The notes: generated by a model not told the origin, from the letters alone. DNA of 43,386 nucleotides from an uncultured Collinsella sp. (GCA_900751755.1 CAADSP010000086.1:1-43386), one strand, 5' to 3'; shown: positions 32,308 to 41,738, numbered from the stretch's first letter. Numbers and translations are program-made.

Positions 32308-34068
32308 GTGGCCGACCAGGACATCAAGATGCTCATCGAGCGCATTATGGCCGAGGCCCGGACCCATCAGTCTGCCCGCTTCTCACATGAAGTCTACGCA
32401 GACGAGCCGATTCTCAAAACCGGCCGACAGATGCAGAATTTCCTCCCCGACCAGTACCGTAAAATGCGCGAGATATCGCGCTGGCAGGATGACCCCAAAG
32501 GCGGCGCAGGTCGCTGGCTTTCGGAAGCCGAGCTTTTCTACCGCCAGGGCCTGCTGATGGCCGACTTTGAGGACGACTGTCCCTACAACGGCACCTTTAA
32601 ATCGTACTTTCCCACCTACAACGCCATGAGCGACCGGCAGTTGCGCGGCTACTTTACCTGGCGTGCCCAAGTGCGCCGCGGAACCGTCGAGGAAACGTCT
32701 ACGTCCTTTGCCTTTCTGTATCTCTATGAGCTGATTTGCGGCATTGGCGTAGATGACCCGCTCGATGGTTTTAACAAGATCAAGGCTTTTTGGGATGTCT
32801 ATCGCGCCTTCGAGCCCGGCATCGACCGATTTGCACGCGTGTGGCTGCAGGATTACGCCGTGTTCCACGGGCTCGACCCCAAGCTGCTTCGCGACTCTAA
32901 AACCGTCATGTTCGATAACGCCCTTATCGAGCTGCGGCGCGCGGCACGAGACCTTGTACCAGCACCGGCACCGTCCGGCCAGACCCCCAAGCGTCGCAAA
33001 ACCTCCGAGCCCACGCTCCCCCTTCCGCCCGATGAGGTGCGCGAGGAGCGACTCATGGCCGCCATCAACGCCCTCTCCACGTACAACCTAAGTAACTCGC
33101 GGCTCGACCGCAGCCACCACCGCGATCTGCGCCACGTGGCGTGCGCCGTGTATGTCCGTATGGCGCGCTACTATGACACGCACCGAAAGACCGGCATCGT
33201 GGCGAGCTTATTTGGGGAGGAGACGGCCATGCCCTACACCATGTTTGCCTCGGCCGTATTCTTTGCGCCCGAGCGCCACGAGGACTGCGAATACCGCTTG
33301 GATCCCATCCATATCTACCGTTGCCAAAACGGCTTTTGGGAATGCATGCGTATCCACGGTAGTAGGCAAAAGAGCAGCAAGCTCGGTGAAATGATGCGCG
33401 CCTGCGACCAACGCCTGCGCCTGGCGCTGGACCCCGCCCATCCCCTTAAGGAAGAAAAGGTCCCCAAATATCTGGCCAAGATTATCGATGACGAGATTGT
33501 GGCATGGCTTTCGTGGGACGCCGCACACCAACCCGTCAAGATCGATATCGATCTGAGTCAGCTGGGGCACATTCGAAGCGCCGCTGCGCAAACGCGCGAA
33601 GCGCTTTTGATCGATGAAGAGCGCGAGGGCGGCACACCTGTGGAAGCCGAGGCAGCGGACTCAGGGCAACCGGAAGCCGAGCCCGTAGCCGACGCGATTG
33701 TCGAGGCGGTCGCGGCACCCATTCGGCAGGACGAGACCGACGAGCCAACCATATCCACCGAACAGTTTGGTGTCGTGGCACCGCTTCTCGCGCCGACGCC
33801 CCCGCTCGCAGCGGCTGCGCCCACTGACGCCGCGAGCGAACTCGCGCCCGCCGCAACCGCGTATCTGCGCGCACTGCTCGAGCAGAACGCAGCGCAAGCG
33901 ACATCGGCAGTGGCGCACTCGGGACAGAGCGAGGACATGCTCGTCGATAGCATCAACGAGGCGCTCTTTGACCTGGTGGGTGACACCGTAATTGAATTTG
34001 GCGCGGCAGGACCGCAAATTATCGAGGACTACGAAGCAGACGTGAGAGGATACCTAGACTATGAGTGA
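32308..34068 (+). CDS. TerB-N / TerB-C domain protein
   Basis: A 586-residue cytoplasmic protein, first gene of a three-gene block. Residues ~50-300 (SRWQDDPKGGAGRWLSEAEL, GYFTWRAQVRRG, FLYLYELICGIGV) match the TerB-N domain seen around tellurite-resistance-type and BREX-associated loci. A mid-region of basic and acidic residues follows. The C-terminal ~120 residues (LFDLVGDTVIEFGAAGPQIIEDYE) match TerB-C, after an Ala/Pro/Glu-rich flexible linker (~430-520). GTG 32308 has GAGGAGGAGCG. Its stop overlaps the ATPase start by 8 bp. The partners suggest a scaffold or regulator for an ATPase-helicase machine; activity unknown. Confidence 0.85.
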   Translation: MADQDIKMLIERIMAEARTHQSARFSHEVYADEPILKTGRQMQNFLPDQYRKMREISRWQDDPKGGAGRWLSEAELFYRQGLLMADFEDDCPYNGTFKSYFPTYNAMSDRQLRGYFTWRAQVRRGTVEETSTSFAFLYLYELICGIGVDDPLDGFNKIKAFWDVYRAFEPGIDRFARVWLQDYAVFHGLDPKLLRDSKTVMFDNALIELRRAARDLVPAPAPSGQTPKRRKTSEPTLPLPPDEVREERLMAAINALSTYNLSNSRLDRSHHRDLRHVACAVYVRMARYYDTHRKTGIVASLFGEETAMPYTMFASAVFFAPERHEDCEYRLDPIHIYRCQNGFWECMRIHGSRQKSSKLGEMMRACDQRLRLALDPAHPLKEEKVPKYLAKIIDDEIVAWLSWDAAHQPVKIDIDLSQLGHIRSAAAQTREALLIDEEREGGTPVEAEAADSGQPEAEPVADAIVEAVAAPIRQDETDEPTISTEQFGVVAPLLAPTPPLAAAAPTDAASELAPAATAYLRALLEQNAAQATSAVAHSGQSEDMLVDSINEALFDLVGDTVIEFGAAGPQIIEDYEADVRGYLDYE

Positions 34069-35365
34069 TACCGCATCCGCAGCACCCCGCGTGCCCAAGC
34101 GCGTCGCCGCCGTCATTCTCAACTCGCTCAAGGGCGGCGTGGTCCCGCGCATCGGCCTTCCCTATATCACCGTGGGACGCGAGGTCGAGATTCGCGCCCT
34201 GCTCACCGATTTGAGTCTCATCGCCGACGGCGGCGCAAGCTTCCGCTTTCTGGTCGGTCGCTACGGCGCCGGCAAGAGCTTTTTGCTCCAAACCATCCGA
34301 ACGCATGCCATGGGCGAGGGATTCGTCGTCGCCGATGCAGACTTATCCCCCGAGCGCCGTCTGCAGGGCGGGCAGGGGCAGGGCCTTGCCACCTACCGCG
34401 AGCTCATACGCAATATATCGACCAAGACGCGCCCCGAGGGCGGTGCGCTCAACCTAATTCTGGATCGCTGGGTTGCCTCGTGTGCCGACGTCGACGAGTC
34501 GGTCGTCAATGCCCAACTGGCCCCGCTCGAGGAGATGGTCCACGGCTTCGACTTCACCCGCATGCTTCGCCGCTATCGCACGGCCGTATCCGAGGGCGAC
34601 GAGGAAGCCATGAGCCGCGTGACCAAATGGATCCGCGGCGAATACCGTACCAAGAGCGAGGCTCGCGCCGAGCTGGGCTCCTCGACCATCATCAGCGATG
34701 ACGACTGGTACGACTACGTTAAGCTCATTGCACGCTTTTTGGTCTGCAGCGGATACAAGGGCATGCTGGTGCTCATCGACGAACTCGTGAATCTGTACAA
34801 GATTCCCAACGCGATCACGCGCCAATACAACTACGAGAAGATTCTGACTATGTACAACGACACGCTCCAGGGCAAGGCGCAGTACCTGGGCATGATCATG
34901 GGCGGCACTCCAACCTCTATCGAAGACCGCCGCCGAGGCGTGTTCTCCTACGAGGCCCTGCGCAGCCGACTCGCTCAGGGCCGCTTTGCGCGCGAGGACC
35001 TTAAGGACATGCTCGCGCCCATCATCCGCCTGCAGCCACTCACCTATGAGGAGTTGCTGGTGCTGATCGAAAAACTCATGCAAATTCACGCCGGCTACTT
35101 TGGCTGGACGCCCACGCTTACCGAGAACGACTTGGTGGACTTCCTCAAGATCGAGTTCGGTCGTGTGGGAGCCGACACGCATCTGACGCCGCGTGAAGTC
35201 ATTCGTGACTTTATCGAACTGCTCGATATCCTGTGTCAGAACCCCGATGCAAATGTGGCGGAGCTGCTGCAAAGCGTTGGTGGCGACGCGCTGGTGCCGG
35301 CAGCCGCAACAGGCGACACCGGCACCGCAGACGGCGACCGTAACTTCGCCGAATTCACCATCTAG
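34061..35365 (+). CDS. P-loop ATP-binding protein, BrxD-like (DUF2791)
   Basis: A 434-residue ATPase. Seen: Walker A VGRYGAGKSF (K72) and Walker B MLVLIDEL (D240-E241), with GREVEIRALLTDL before the P-loop and MIMGGTPTSIEDRRRG after Walker B; the pattern matches DUF2791/BrxD ATPases of type 2 BREX and related islands. It starts within the end of the TerB gene. It is followed after 116 bp by the helicase gene, reproducing the brxD-brxHI order. It presumably powers or loads the helicase; direct function unknown. Confidence 0.87.
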   Translation: MSDTASAAPRVPKRVAAVILNSLKGGVVPRIGLPYITVGREVEIRALLTDLSLIADGGASFRFLVGRYGAGKSFLLQTIRTHAMGEGFVVADADLSPERRLQGGQGQGLATYRELIRNISTKTRPEGGALNLILDRWVASCADVDESVVNAQLAPLEEMVHGFDFTRMLRRYRTAVSEGDEEAMSRVTKWIRGEYRTKSEARAELGSSTIISDDDWYDYVKLIARFLVCSGYKGMLVLIDELVNLYKIPNAITRQYNYEKILTMYNDTLQGKAQYLGMIMGGTPTSIEDRRRGVFSYEALRSRLAQGRFAREDLKDMLAPIIRLQPLTYEELLVLIEKLMQIHAGYFGWTPTLTENDLVDFLKIEFGRVGADTHLTPREVIRDFIELLDILCQNPDANVAELLQSVGGDALVPAAATGDTGTADGDRNFAEFTI

Positions 35366-35398
35366 CCTGCCAAAAAGGGACAGGTTTATTTTGGTAGG
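35366..35398. repeat. short imperfect hairpin in the ATPase-helicase spacer
   Basis: CCTGCCAAAA (35366-35375) pairs with TTTTGGTAGG (35389-35398), one mismatch, around AGGGACAGGTTTA. It begins at the ATPase stop. A related-looking AT-rich GGGAC-containing stretch lies just past the helicase stop at 37935-37961. Too AT-rich and small for a terminator. Confidence 0.45.
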
Positions 35399-35481
35399 TT
35401 CTATCTGGGCAAACGTTGAGGCAGTAATGCAGCAAGCCGTTGCCAGCCGCGTTGAGAGATTCGTTTTTGAGAGGAGGCCCC

Positions 35482-37926
35482 GTGAACGCCTTTGACCGCT
35501 ACGCCCCGTTTATCCAAGACTTCATCTACTCCCACGATTGGAAGAGCTTGCGCTCTATCCAGGTTGCGGCGGCAGATGCCATCTTTAACACGCAGGACAA
35601 TGTGCTCCTGACGGCATCCACGGCTTCCGGCAAAACCGAGGCAGCCTTTTTTCCCATCCTGACCGAGTTTTGGGAGAACCCGCCCGCAAGCGTGGGCGCC
35701 CTCTACATTGGCCCCCTCAAGGCGCTCATCAATGACCAATTCGTCCGCCTCAACGACCTGTGCGAAGAAGCCAATATCCCTGTCTGGCACTGGCATGGCG
35801 ATGTCTCGCAGTCGCACAAGGCTAAGCTCATCAAAAAACCGAGCGGCATCTTGCAGATTACGCCCGAGTCACTCGAAGCGCTCTTAATCCATAAGCACAT
35901 GGCGATCCCGCGCATGTTTTGCGACCTGCGCTATGTGGTCATCGACGAGGTCCATTCGCTCATGCGCGGCGACCGTGGCGGGCAGACGCTCTGCCTTATC
36001 GAGCGACTCTCGCGCATGGCAGGCGTGCAGCCCCGCCGCATTGGCCTTTCGGCTACCATCGGCGACCCCGAGCGCACGGGTGCCTTTCTCTCACAGGGAA
36101 CGGGACGCGACTGCGTTATCCCCCGTTTTGAGGAACCGCGTCGCGTGTGGCGTATCTCCATGGAGCACTTCTACAACTCGGGTCCCCAGGCACAGCAGCG
36201 AGGATTCGAGAACATGGGTCCTCAAGAGGCCGAAGTGCTTGCATGCGAGCGCATTGAGGCAGCGGCACCCGCGGCACTGTCCGCCGGCGCCCAAGATATG
36301 CGTCACAGCGGACAGCTCACACAAGAGGAGCGCCGTCAACGTCGTGAACGGGCACGGGGCAAGGCCGCTCCCAAAGACCGTCGCACTTCCTCGGCCCCCG
36401 AGGGCGAAGTCGACATCCCCCGGGCCACCGAGCAGACGCTCCTCAACCCCACCGACACGGCGCCCGACAACGCCGACCCTGGCATGGGGTATATCTTTGA
36501 GCATACGCGCGGCCGCAAGTGCCTGGTCTTTGCCAACTCGCGCGAGGAGGCAGAGGCTGTGTGCTCCATGCTGCGCAGCTACTGCGAAAGTCGACACGAG
36601 CCCGACCGCTTTCTGATCCATCACGGCAACCTTTCGGCATCGCTGCGCGAGACGGCCGAGGAGCTCATGCGCGACGAGGAGCAGGCGCAGACAACCGTCA
36701 CCACCTCTACGCTGGAGCTCGGTATCGATATCGGCCGCCTGGAGCGCGCCTTCCAGATTGACGCGCCGTTTACCGTCAGCTCCTTTTTGCAGCGCATGGG
36801 GCGCACAGGCCGTCGCGACCTTCCGCCCGAGATGTGGTTTGTCATGCGCGAGGAAGAACCCGAGCCGCGCACGATGATGCCCGAGACCATTCCGTGGAAG
36901 CTCCTGCAGGGCATCGCGCTCGTACAACTCTATCGCGAGGAAAAGTGGGTCGAGCCGCCCGAGCTCGATCGACTCCCCTACAGCCTGCTCTACCACCAGA
37001 CTATGTCGACGCTTGCCAGCACCGGCGAACTCACGCCGGCAGAGCTTGCCCAGCGCGTGCTCACGCTGAGCTATTTCCACCGCGTCTCGGCCGATGACTA
37101 TCGCGTACTGCTGCGCCACCTCATCAAGATCGACCACATCCAGGTCACCGAGAGCGGCGGGCTCATCGTGGGCCTCGCGGGTGAGCGCATCATCAACAAC
37201 TTTAAGTTCTACGCCGTGTTCCAGGAGAACGAGGAGTTTACCGTTCGTAGCGAATCGGCCGAACTGGGCACGATTGTCAACCCGCCACCACCTGGCGAGC
37301 GCATCGCCATCGCGGGCCATTGCTGGATCGTCGAGGAAGTGGACTGGAAGCGTCATACCGTCTTTGCCACGCAGGTCAAAGGCCGGGTGCCGGCCTACTT
37401 TGGCGACTGCCCCGGTGACATCAATACACACGTACTCGAACGCATGCGCAAGGCGCTCAACGAGCATGCGGCATATCCGTATCTCATGGGCAACGCACGG
37501 GCACGTCTTGCACAGGCTCGCCATACGGCCGAGATTTCGGGCGCGGGGACCAAGCCACTCATCAACCTGGGTGGCGACACCTGGGTGCTCTTCCCCTGGC
37601 TGGGCAGCTACGCCTTTTTGGCACTCGAGCGCATGCTCAAGATTAAGTGTGCCGCGGAGCTGGGCCTTCGCGGACTCGACCCGTCACGTCCGTACTTTAT
37701 GCAGTTCAAGATGAAGGCCGACGAGGAGACGTTCTTTGAGGTGCTCGCCGCCGAGGCCGAGAAGGACTTCGACCCCATTGAGCTCGTCTATCCCGGCGAG
37801 GTGCCTTACTTTGATCGTTACGATGAGTTCGTTCCCGAAGAGCTCGTGCGCAAGGGCTTTGCCGAAGGCGTGCTCGACATCGAGGGCATGAAGCAGCGCG
37901 TTCTCGGCTGGCGCGACCACGCCTAA
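35482..37926 (+). CDS. DEAD/DEAH-box helicase, Lhr/BrxHI-like
   Basis: An 814-residue superfamily 2 helicase. Seen: motif I TASTASGKTEAA (K51), motif Ib region ITPESLEALL, motif II VIDEVHS (D155-H158), motif III LSATIGDP, the second RecA domain with KCLVFANSREEAE, and motif VI SSFLQRMGRTGRRD (Q437 onward). An insertion of ~80 charged residues (about 255-340, QEERRQRRERARG) separates the RecA domains. A C-terminal ~350-residue region with winged-helix-like and Lhr-type segments follows. GTG 35482 is chosen for AGGAGG; upstream in-frame TTG 35440 lacks a site. In BREX type 2 the cognate helicase follows brxD, as here. DNA is the likely substrate. Confidence 0.9.
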   Translation: MNAFDRYAPFIQDFIYSHDWKSLRSIQVAAADAIFNTQDNVLLTASTASGKTEAAFFPILTEFWENPPASVGALYIGPLKALINDQFVRLNDLCEEANIPVWHWHGDVSQSHKAKLIKKPSGILQITPESLEALLIHKHMAIPRMFCDLRYVVIDEVHSLMRGDRGGQTLCLIERLSRMAGVQPRRIGLSATIGDPERTGAFLSQGTGRDCVIPRFEEPRRVWRISMEHFYNSGPQAQQRGFENMGPQEAEVLACERIEAAAPAALSAGAQDMRHSGQLTQEERRQRRERARGKAAPKDRRTSSAPEGEVDIPRATEQTLLNPTDTAPDNADPGMGYIFEHTRGRKCLVFANSREEAEAVCSMLRSYCESRHEPDRFLIHHGNLSASLRETAEELMRDEEQAQTTVTTSTLELGIDIGRLERAFQIDAPFTVSSFLQRMGRTGRRDLPPEMWFVMREEEPEPRTMMPETIPWKLLQGIALVQLYREEKWVEPPELDRLPYSLLYHQTMSTLASTGELTPAELAQRVLTLSYFHRVSADDYRVLLRHLIKIDHIQVTESGGLIVGLAGERIINNFKFYAVFQENEEFTVRSESAELGTIVNPPPPGERIAIAGHCWIVEEVDWKRHTVFATQVKGRVPAYFGDCPGDINTHVLERMRKALNEHAAYPYLMGNARARLAQARHTAEISGAGTKPLINLGGDTWVLFPWLGSYAFLALERMLKIKCAAELGLRGLDPSRPYFMQFKMKADEETFFEVLAAEAEKDFDPIELVYPGEVPYFDRYDEFVPEELVRKGFAEGVLDIEGMKQRVLGWRDHA

Positions 37927-37952
37927 GACCAGTCTTTTTGGGACGGGGAAAC

Positions 37953-38831
37953 TTATTTGTCGTGAAGGACGGTGCCGAGGAAGTCGGTGTCGAAGGGCAC
38001 GGCTTCGGCAAAGGCGTAGTTGCCGTCGCTGGCGATGAGCAGGTAGTTTTCCTCGCCGCCGAACTCCGCATCGCCACAGGGGACCACCCAAGCGTGGGCG
38101 AATACCTCGAGTGCCGTGGCGGCGCAATCGCGCAGGAACGTCACGTCGCTCCCCTCGTTTGCGCTCACGACATTGGCAACGTAGACGCCACCGACATTTA
38201 GGCTGCCCCGCACTAACCGCAACGCCTCAACCGTTGCCAGCTCGCGTACGGGTTCGGCGCCGCCAAAGCAATCGCTCACGACCACGTCGTAGCGACGATG
38301 ACCAACACTCGTCACACCCAAATACGAGCGAGCCTCAGCGGTTATCACCCGCAGGCGATCGCCCGCCGCGCGCTCCAGCTCGTCTAGGTAGAACCAGCGG
38401 CGCGCCAGGCGCGTAATCTCTCCGTCATACTCGATGACGTCCATGCGCAAGCCCTCGTGCGACATCAGCGCGAACTTAGGGTAGGCAAACCCGCCGCCGC
38501 CCAGCATAAGCATGCGGTCGATACCGTGACCGTAAGCGTCGCGCATCGCATCCTCGGCCTCAAACACGTCGTCAAACGAACGATAGTACGTAAAGACGGG
38601 CTCCGCCCAACGCTCGCCAACGTAGCTTGCACTTTGGTAGACGCCGCCTTGCACCAATACGCGGACTTCGTCGCCGCCCTCGTCGTGCACGCGCTTCACA
38701 CGCGCCAACCCATTGCGGGTTCGCGCAACCTGCAGACAGGCAGCACGAACAGCGACGGCGGCCGCACCAAGCGCCGCGGCTCCCAGAGCAACGCCGGCAA
38801 CGACGCCGGCAGAAACACTCGGTTTGTTCAT
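37953..38831 (-). CDS. spermidine synthase-like protein
   Basis: A 292-residue protein with an N-terminal Ala/Gly/Val-rich hydrophobic segment (~residues 8-33) and a Rossmann domain like polyamine aminopropyltransferases. Seen: MLMLGGGGFAYPKFALM, MDVIEYDGEITRLARRWF and YDVVVSDCFGGAEPV, the nucleotide-binding and acidic motifs of the SpeE fold. Many such bacterial proteins are predicted methyltransferases rather than true spermidine synthases, and the N-terminal segment suggests membrane association. ATG 38831 has AAGGAGCTC upstream and follows the Elp3 stop immediately. It converges on the helicase gene with 26 bp between the stops. Confidence 0.82.
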   Translation of the reverse strand: MNKPSVSAGVVAGVALGAAALGAAAVAVRAACLQVARTRNGLARVKRVHDEGGDEVRVLVQGGVYQSASYVGERWAEPVFTYYRSFDDVFEAEDAMRDAYGHGIDRMLMLGGGGFAYPKFALMSHEGLRMDVIEYDGEITRLARRWFYLDELERAAGDRLRVITAEARSYLGVTSVGHRRYDVVVSDCFGGAEPVRELATVEALRLVRGSLNVGGVYVANVVSANEGSDVTFLRDCAATALEVFAHAWVVPCGDAEFGGEENYLLIASDGNYAFAEAVPFDTDFLGTVLHDK

Positions 38832-40739
38832 CTAGAGCTCCTTTTGCAGATAAAGGCCATGGTCATAAAATCCAAGATGGCGATAGTACTCGCGTGTGCC
38901 AATCGCGCTAATCACGTTGATACGCGCATAACCCGCATCCCGGGCAATCTCGCACGCACGCTCTACGAGCAAACGCCCCAACCCGTGATGCTGCGCCGCC
39001 TGGCCCTGGTCGCCCACGCGTGCCGCCATGCCATACACGTGTACCTCGCGAATCATCGCCTCGTCCGGTGCCGTCGGCAACTCGTCCGCATGCGCGGCAA
39101 CAAACGAATGGTCGGGCAGCGACAACCGCAAAAAGCCCGCGATCTTGCCCCGCGGCGTCACCCACTGCAAAAAGCGCTCGTAAGTCACCGGCGTCTCGTA
39201 CGCCACTTCCTCATCAAGAGAAAGCTCATCCAAGTCGGCACCCGCGATACTGATCTCGCGATAGCGAATCTCGCGCACCACTGCGCCTTCTCCACGAGCC
39301 GCCAAGCGATTCTCGACGAGCTGACGCAGGTTGGGCTTCTTGTTGCCCACCATAATGTCGTCGGAACTAAAGTCGCGGATCATGCGACTGATGCGGCAGA
39401 ACGCCGGCGTCACCACGATGTCGTCGGCAAGCACATCGAGCAGCTCTTCCTCGGTATAGGGACGCCACTCGCCGCGCTCATAGCAGCCCACCAGACGCGA
39501 GCCCTCGATGAGCGCACACGGGTAGACCTTGACCTCGTCGGGCATAAAGGCGCTCTCGGTCATAAAGCGTTCGTAATCGCGCTTGTCCCCTTCGGGCGTG
39601 GCGCCCAGCAAGTTGAGCATAAAATGCGCGTGGATCTTAAAGCCAAACAGGCGTGCAAGCGAAAACGCCCGCTCGATCTGCGCCACCGAAATGCGACGCT
39701 CGTTGATATCGAGCAAATGTTGGTCGAGACTCTGAATACCCATCTGGATCTTGGTGCAGCCCAGGCGGCGGATGAGCGTGAGGGCCTGCGGCGTTACGGC
39801 ATCGGGGCGCGTCTCGATAACGAGCCCCACCACGCGATGCTTCGCCGTCTCGTTGATGCGCTGCTGACGCTCAAGCTCCTCCATCGTTGCCGCCTGCCAC
39901 TCGGCAACCTCGCCCCACGGCGTACCGGGGCCGTACAGACGACGCACCGCGCGGTTATACCCGCCCACGGCAGCATCCACACGCTCCTGTTCGTCGACAA
40001 CGCCGGCAGCAAGCTCAGCCTCGTCTGTCGCAATGCCGGCAGCCCGATAGCGCTCGCGACGCTCCGCCACCACCGGCGGCAGCGCATCGGTGGGCGCGTC
40101 ATCGAGCAGGCGCCCCGCCTCGGCACGGCTGGTGCCCGGACGCGCCAACATGGGGTTAGCCGCCACACCAGCCACGGCATCGTCATTGAGCGCGCGGAAG
40201 AGCTCCGACATAAACCATGTCTGATAGCCTTCCGGATAGTCGCTCCAGGTACCGCCAAGCACAATGAGCTCGATCTTATCGGTCGCATGCCCCATTTGCG
40301 AAAGCGCCGTCAAACGGGCACTCACCTGCAGATACGGGTCGAAGCAGTTTTGCTCCGCACGGGCACACGCCGGCTCAGCGTGCAGATAGCTCTTGGGCAT
40401 GCGCAGGTCGTCGGGACAAAACAGGCAATCGCCCGAGCATGGCCACGGCTTGGTGATGACGGTAATGGTCGCCACGCCCGAGGCCGTTCGGCGCGGCTTC
40501 ATACGCAGCGCCTGCATCAGTTGACGTTCCAGATCGGAATCGACATTCCACGCAGCCCACCGAGCCGGCTCCTCACGTTTAACCCGCTGGTAGAACGGCA
40601 GCAGACGGCGCTTGGCCAAATCGCGTTTGTCGGCACCCTCGCGGCGCGCCTCGGCATGTATCAATTTGACGAGCGCTTTGTCGTCCACGGTCTCGCCGCG
40701 ACGCAGAGCCTCGAGTATGTTCAAGATAATCTGTTCCAT
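38832..40739 (-). CDS. elp3: Elp3-type radical SAM/GNAT tRNA U34 enzyme
   Basis: A 635-residue homologue of Elp3. Elp3 forms the carboxymethyl group at position 5 of wobble uridine in tRNA, using acetyl-CoA and SAM. Seen: radical SAM cysteines C101/C105/C108 in PCSGDCLFCPDD, IVLGGTWSDYPEGYQTWF, IETRPDAVTPQAL, KIQMGIQSLDQHLLDINERR and a C-terminal GNAT domain (HHGLGRLLVERACEIARDAGY, then EYYRHLGFYDHG). Bacterial Elp3 is uncommon. ATG 40739 has GGGGG only one nucleotide upstream, and TACAAT 7 nt before the ATG, just past a hairpin; a leaderless or very short leader mRNA is possible. Confidence 0.93.
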   Translation of the reverse strand: MEQIILNILEALRRGETVDDKALVKLIHAEARREGADKRDLAKRRLLPFYQRVKREEPARWAAWNVDSDLERQLMQALRMKPRRTASGVATITVITKPWPCSGDCLFCPDDLRMPKSYLHAEPACARAEQNCFDPYLQVSARLTALSQMGHATDKIELIVLGGTWSDYPEGYQTWFMSELFRALNDDAVAGVAANPMLARPGTSRAEAGRLLDDAPTDALPPVVAERRERYRAAGIATDEAELAAGVVDEQERVDAAVGGYNRAVRRLYGPGTPWGEVAEWQAATMEELERQQRINETAKHRVVGLVIETRPDAVTPQALTLIRRLGCTKIQMGIQSLDQHLLDINERRISVAQIERAFSLARLFGFKIHAHFMLNLLGATPEGDKRDYERFMTESAFMPDEVKVYPCALIEGSRLVGCYERGEWRPYTEEELLDVLADDIVVTPAFCRISRMIRDFSSDDIMVGNKKPNLRQLVENRLAARGEGAVVREIRYREISIAGADLDELSLDEEVAYETPVTYERFLQWVTPRGKIAGFLRLSLPDHSFVAAHADELPTAPDEAMIREVHVYGMAARVGDQGQAAQHHGLGRLLVERACEIARDAGYARINVISAIGTREYYRHLGFYDHGLYLQKEL

Positions 40740-40757
40740 GCCCCCATTGTAAAGGCA

Positions 40758-40791
40758 AAGGCGCCGAAGCCGACCACGACCCCGGCGCCTT
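40758..40791 (-). terminator. hairpin terminator after the DUF4097 gene
   Basis: AAGGCGCCG / CGGCGCCTT (9 bp, perfect) with a 16-nt loop lies 48-81 nt past the DUF4097 stop on the minus strand, followed by TTGCCTTT. It ends only about 20 nt before the Elp3 start codon, so it separates the two transcription units tightly. Confidence 0.6.
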
Positions 40792-40838
40792 CATCAAACA
40801 GCGCAGCTATATCTTCGCCTAGGCTTTCGTCTGCCTCA

Positions 40839-41738
40839 CTACTCCGAATCAAACGACATGTCGCCCAAACCGACCTTAAAACGATACGTGGCAGACTTAT
40901 CGCCGTTATCGAATTCAAGATTCAAAATGGTCTCGCCATCGTAGCCAAGCGGAAGGAAATCGCTCTCAAAATCGCCGCTGCCCACGGTAAGGCTCGCCTT
41001 AAAGCCCGTAGAATTCGGAACCGTCATCTCCACATCGCCCGAGTCCACGCTCACGTCCATCGACTTCGCGGGGGCCTGGTAGAGCTCGAACGTCGCATCG
41101 CCCAAACCGACCTCGGCATTCAGAGTGTCGGTCACGGTGCCCGCAAACGCGACGTCTCCCGAGTCCAACGTCAAATCAAAGTCGTGGCACGCAATGTCCG
41201 CGACCGTCAGGTCTCCCAACCCCACGTTTGCCGTAATGCCCATCATGTTATCGGCAAGCTCACGCGGCAGTTCAATGGTGACCTTACGGTCATGGGCGCG
41301 CTCGTCATCGCAGTCGAACTGGCTAATCTTGAGTGTAGAGCCCTCGATCTTAACCAGATTCTGAGTGGCGGCATCGGAAGCAGACGCCCCCTTTGCAACG
41401 CGCCCGCTTTCGATGACACGTACCGGTCCGCCAGAGACACGTTTAACCTCGACCGTCCCCGACGTCACATCCAAGTCGAGCGATTGGAACGCGTCTTCGT
41501 CAAAAGTCGTGCTCGAAAGCTGCTGAGGCCGAGCGGAATAGTTACCGCCATCCAAAAGATCGTCCTCGTCAACCGCATCGTCCATACCAGAGAAGCCGGA
41601 TACAACATCGTCGAGATCCCACGGGCCATCAAAATGAATCAATGTCCGCGAAGTGCCAAAGACAAGCCCGATGATGAGCACAAACGCTCCGATGCCAACA
41701 CCCAAGCGTATCTTGGATTCATGCGAAAGCTTCATCAT
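40839..41738 (-). CDS. DUF4097 family membrane-anchored beta-repeat protein
   Basis: A 299-residue protein with one N-terminal membrane helix (IRLGVGIGAFVLIIGLVFG), an acidic linker (DDAVDEDDLLDGG) and an extracellular beta-repeat domain. Seen: alternating GLGDLTV, SGDVAF, GLGDATF, SGDVEM, GSGDFES and GLGDMSF every ~20-25 residues, the turn-and-strand repeat of DUF4097 adhesin-like domains. ATG 41738 overlaps the stop of the upstream XRE regulator (ATGA), so the pair is an operon and probably a sensor/regulator module. Ends before a hairpin terminator. Ligand unknown. Confidence 0.85.
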   Translation of the reverse strand: MMKLSHESKIRLGVGIGAFVLIIGLVFGTSRTLIHFDGPWDLDDVVSGFSGMDDAVDEDDLLDGGNYSARPQQLSSTTFDEDAFQSLDLDVTSGTVEVKRVSGGPVRVIESGRVAKGASASDAATQNLVKIEGSTLKISQFDCDDERAHDRKVTIELPRELADNMMGITANVGLGDLTVADIACHDFDLTLDSGDVAFAGTVTDTLNAEVGLGDATFELYQAPAKSMDVSVDSGDVEMTVPNSTGFKASLTVGSGDFESDFLPLGYDGETILNLEFDNGDKSATYRFKVGLGDMSFDSE

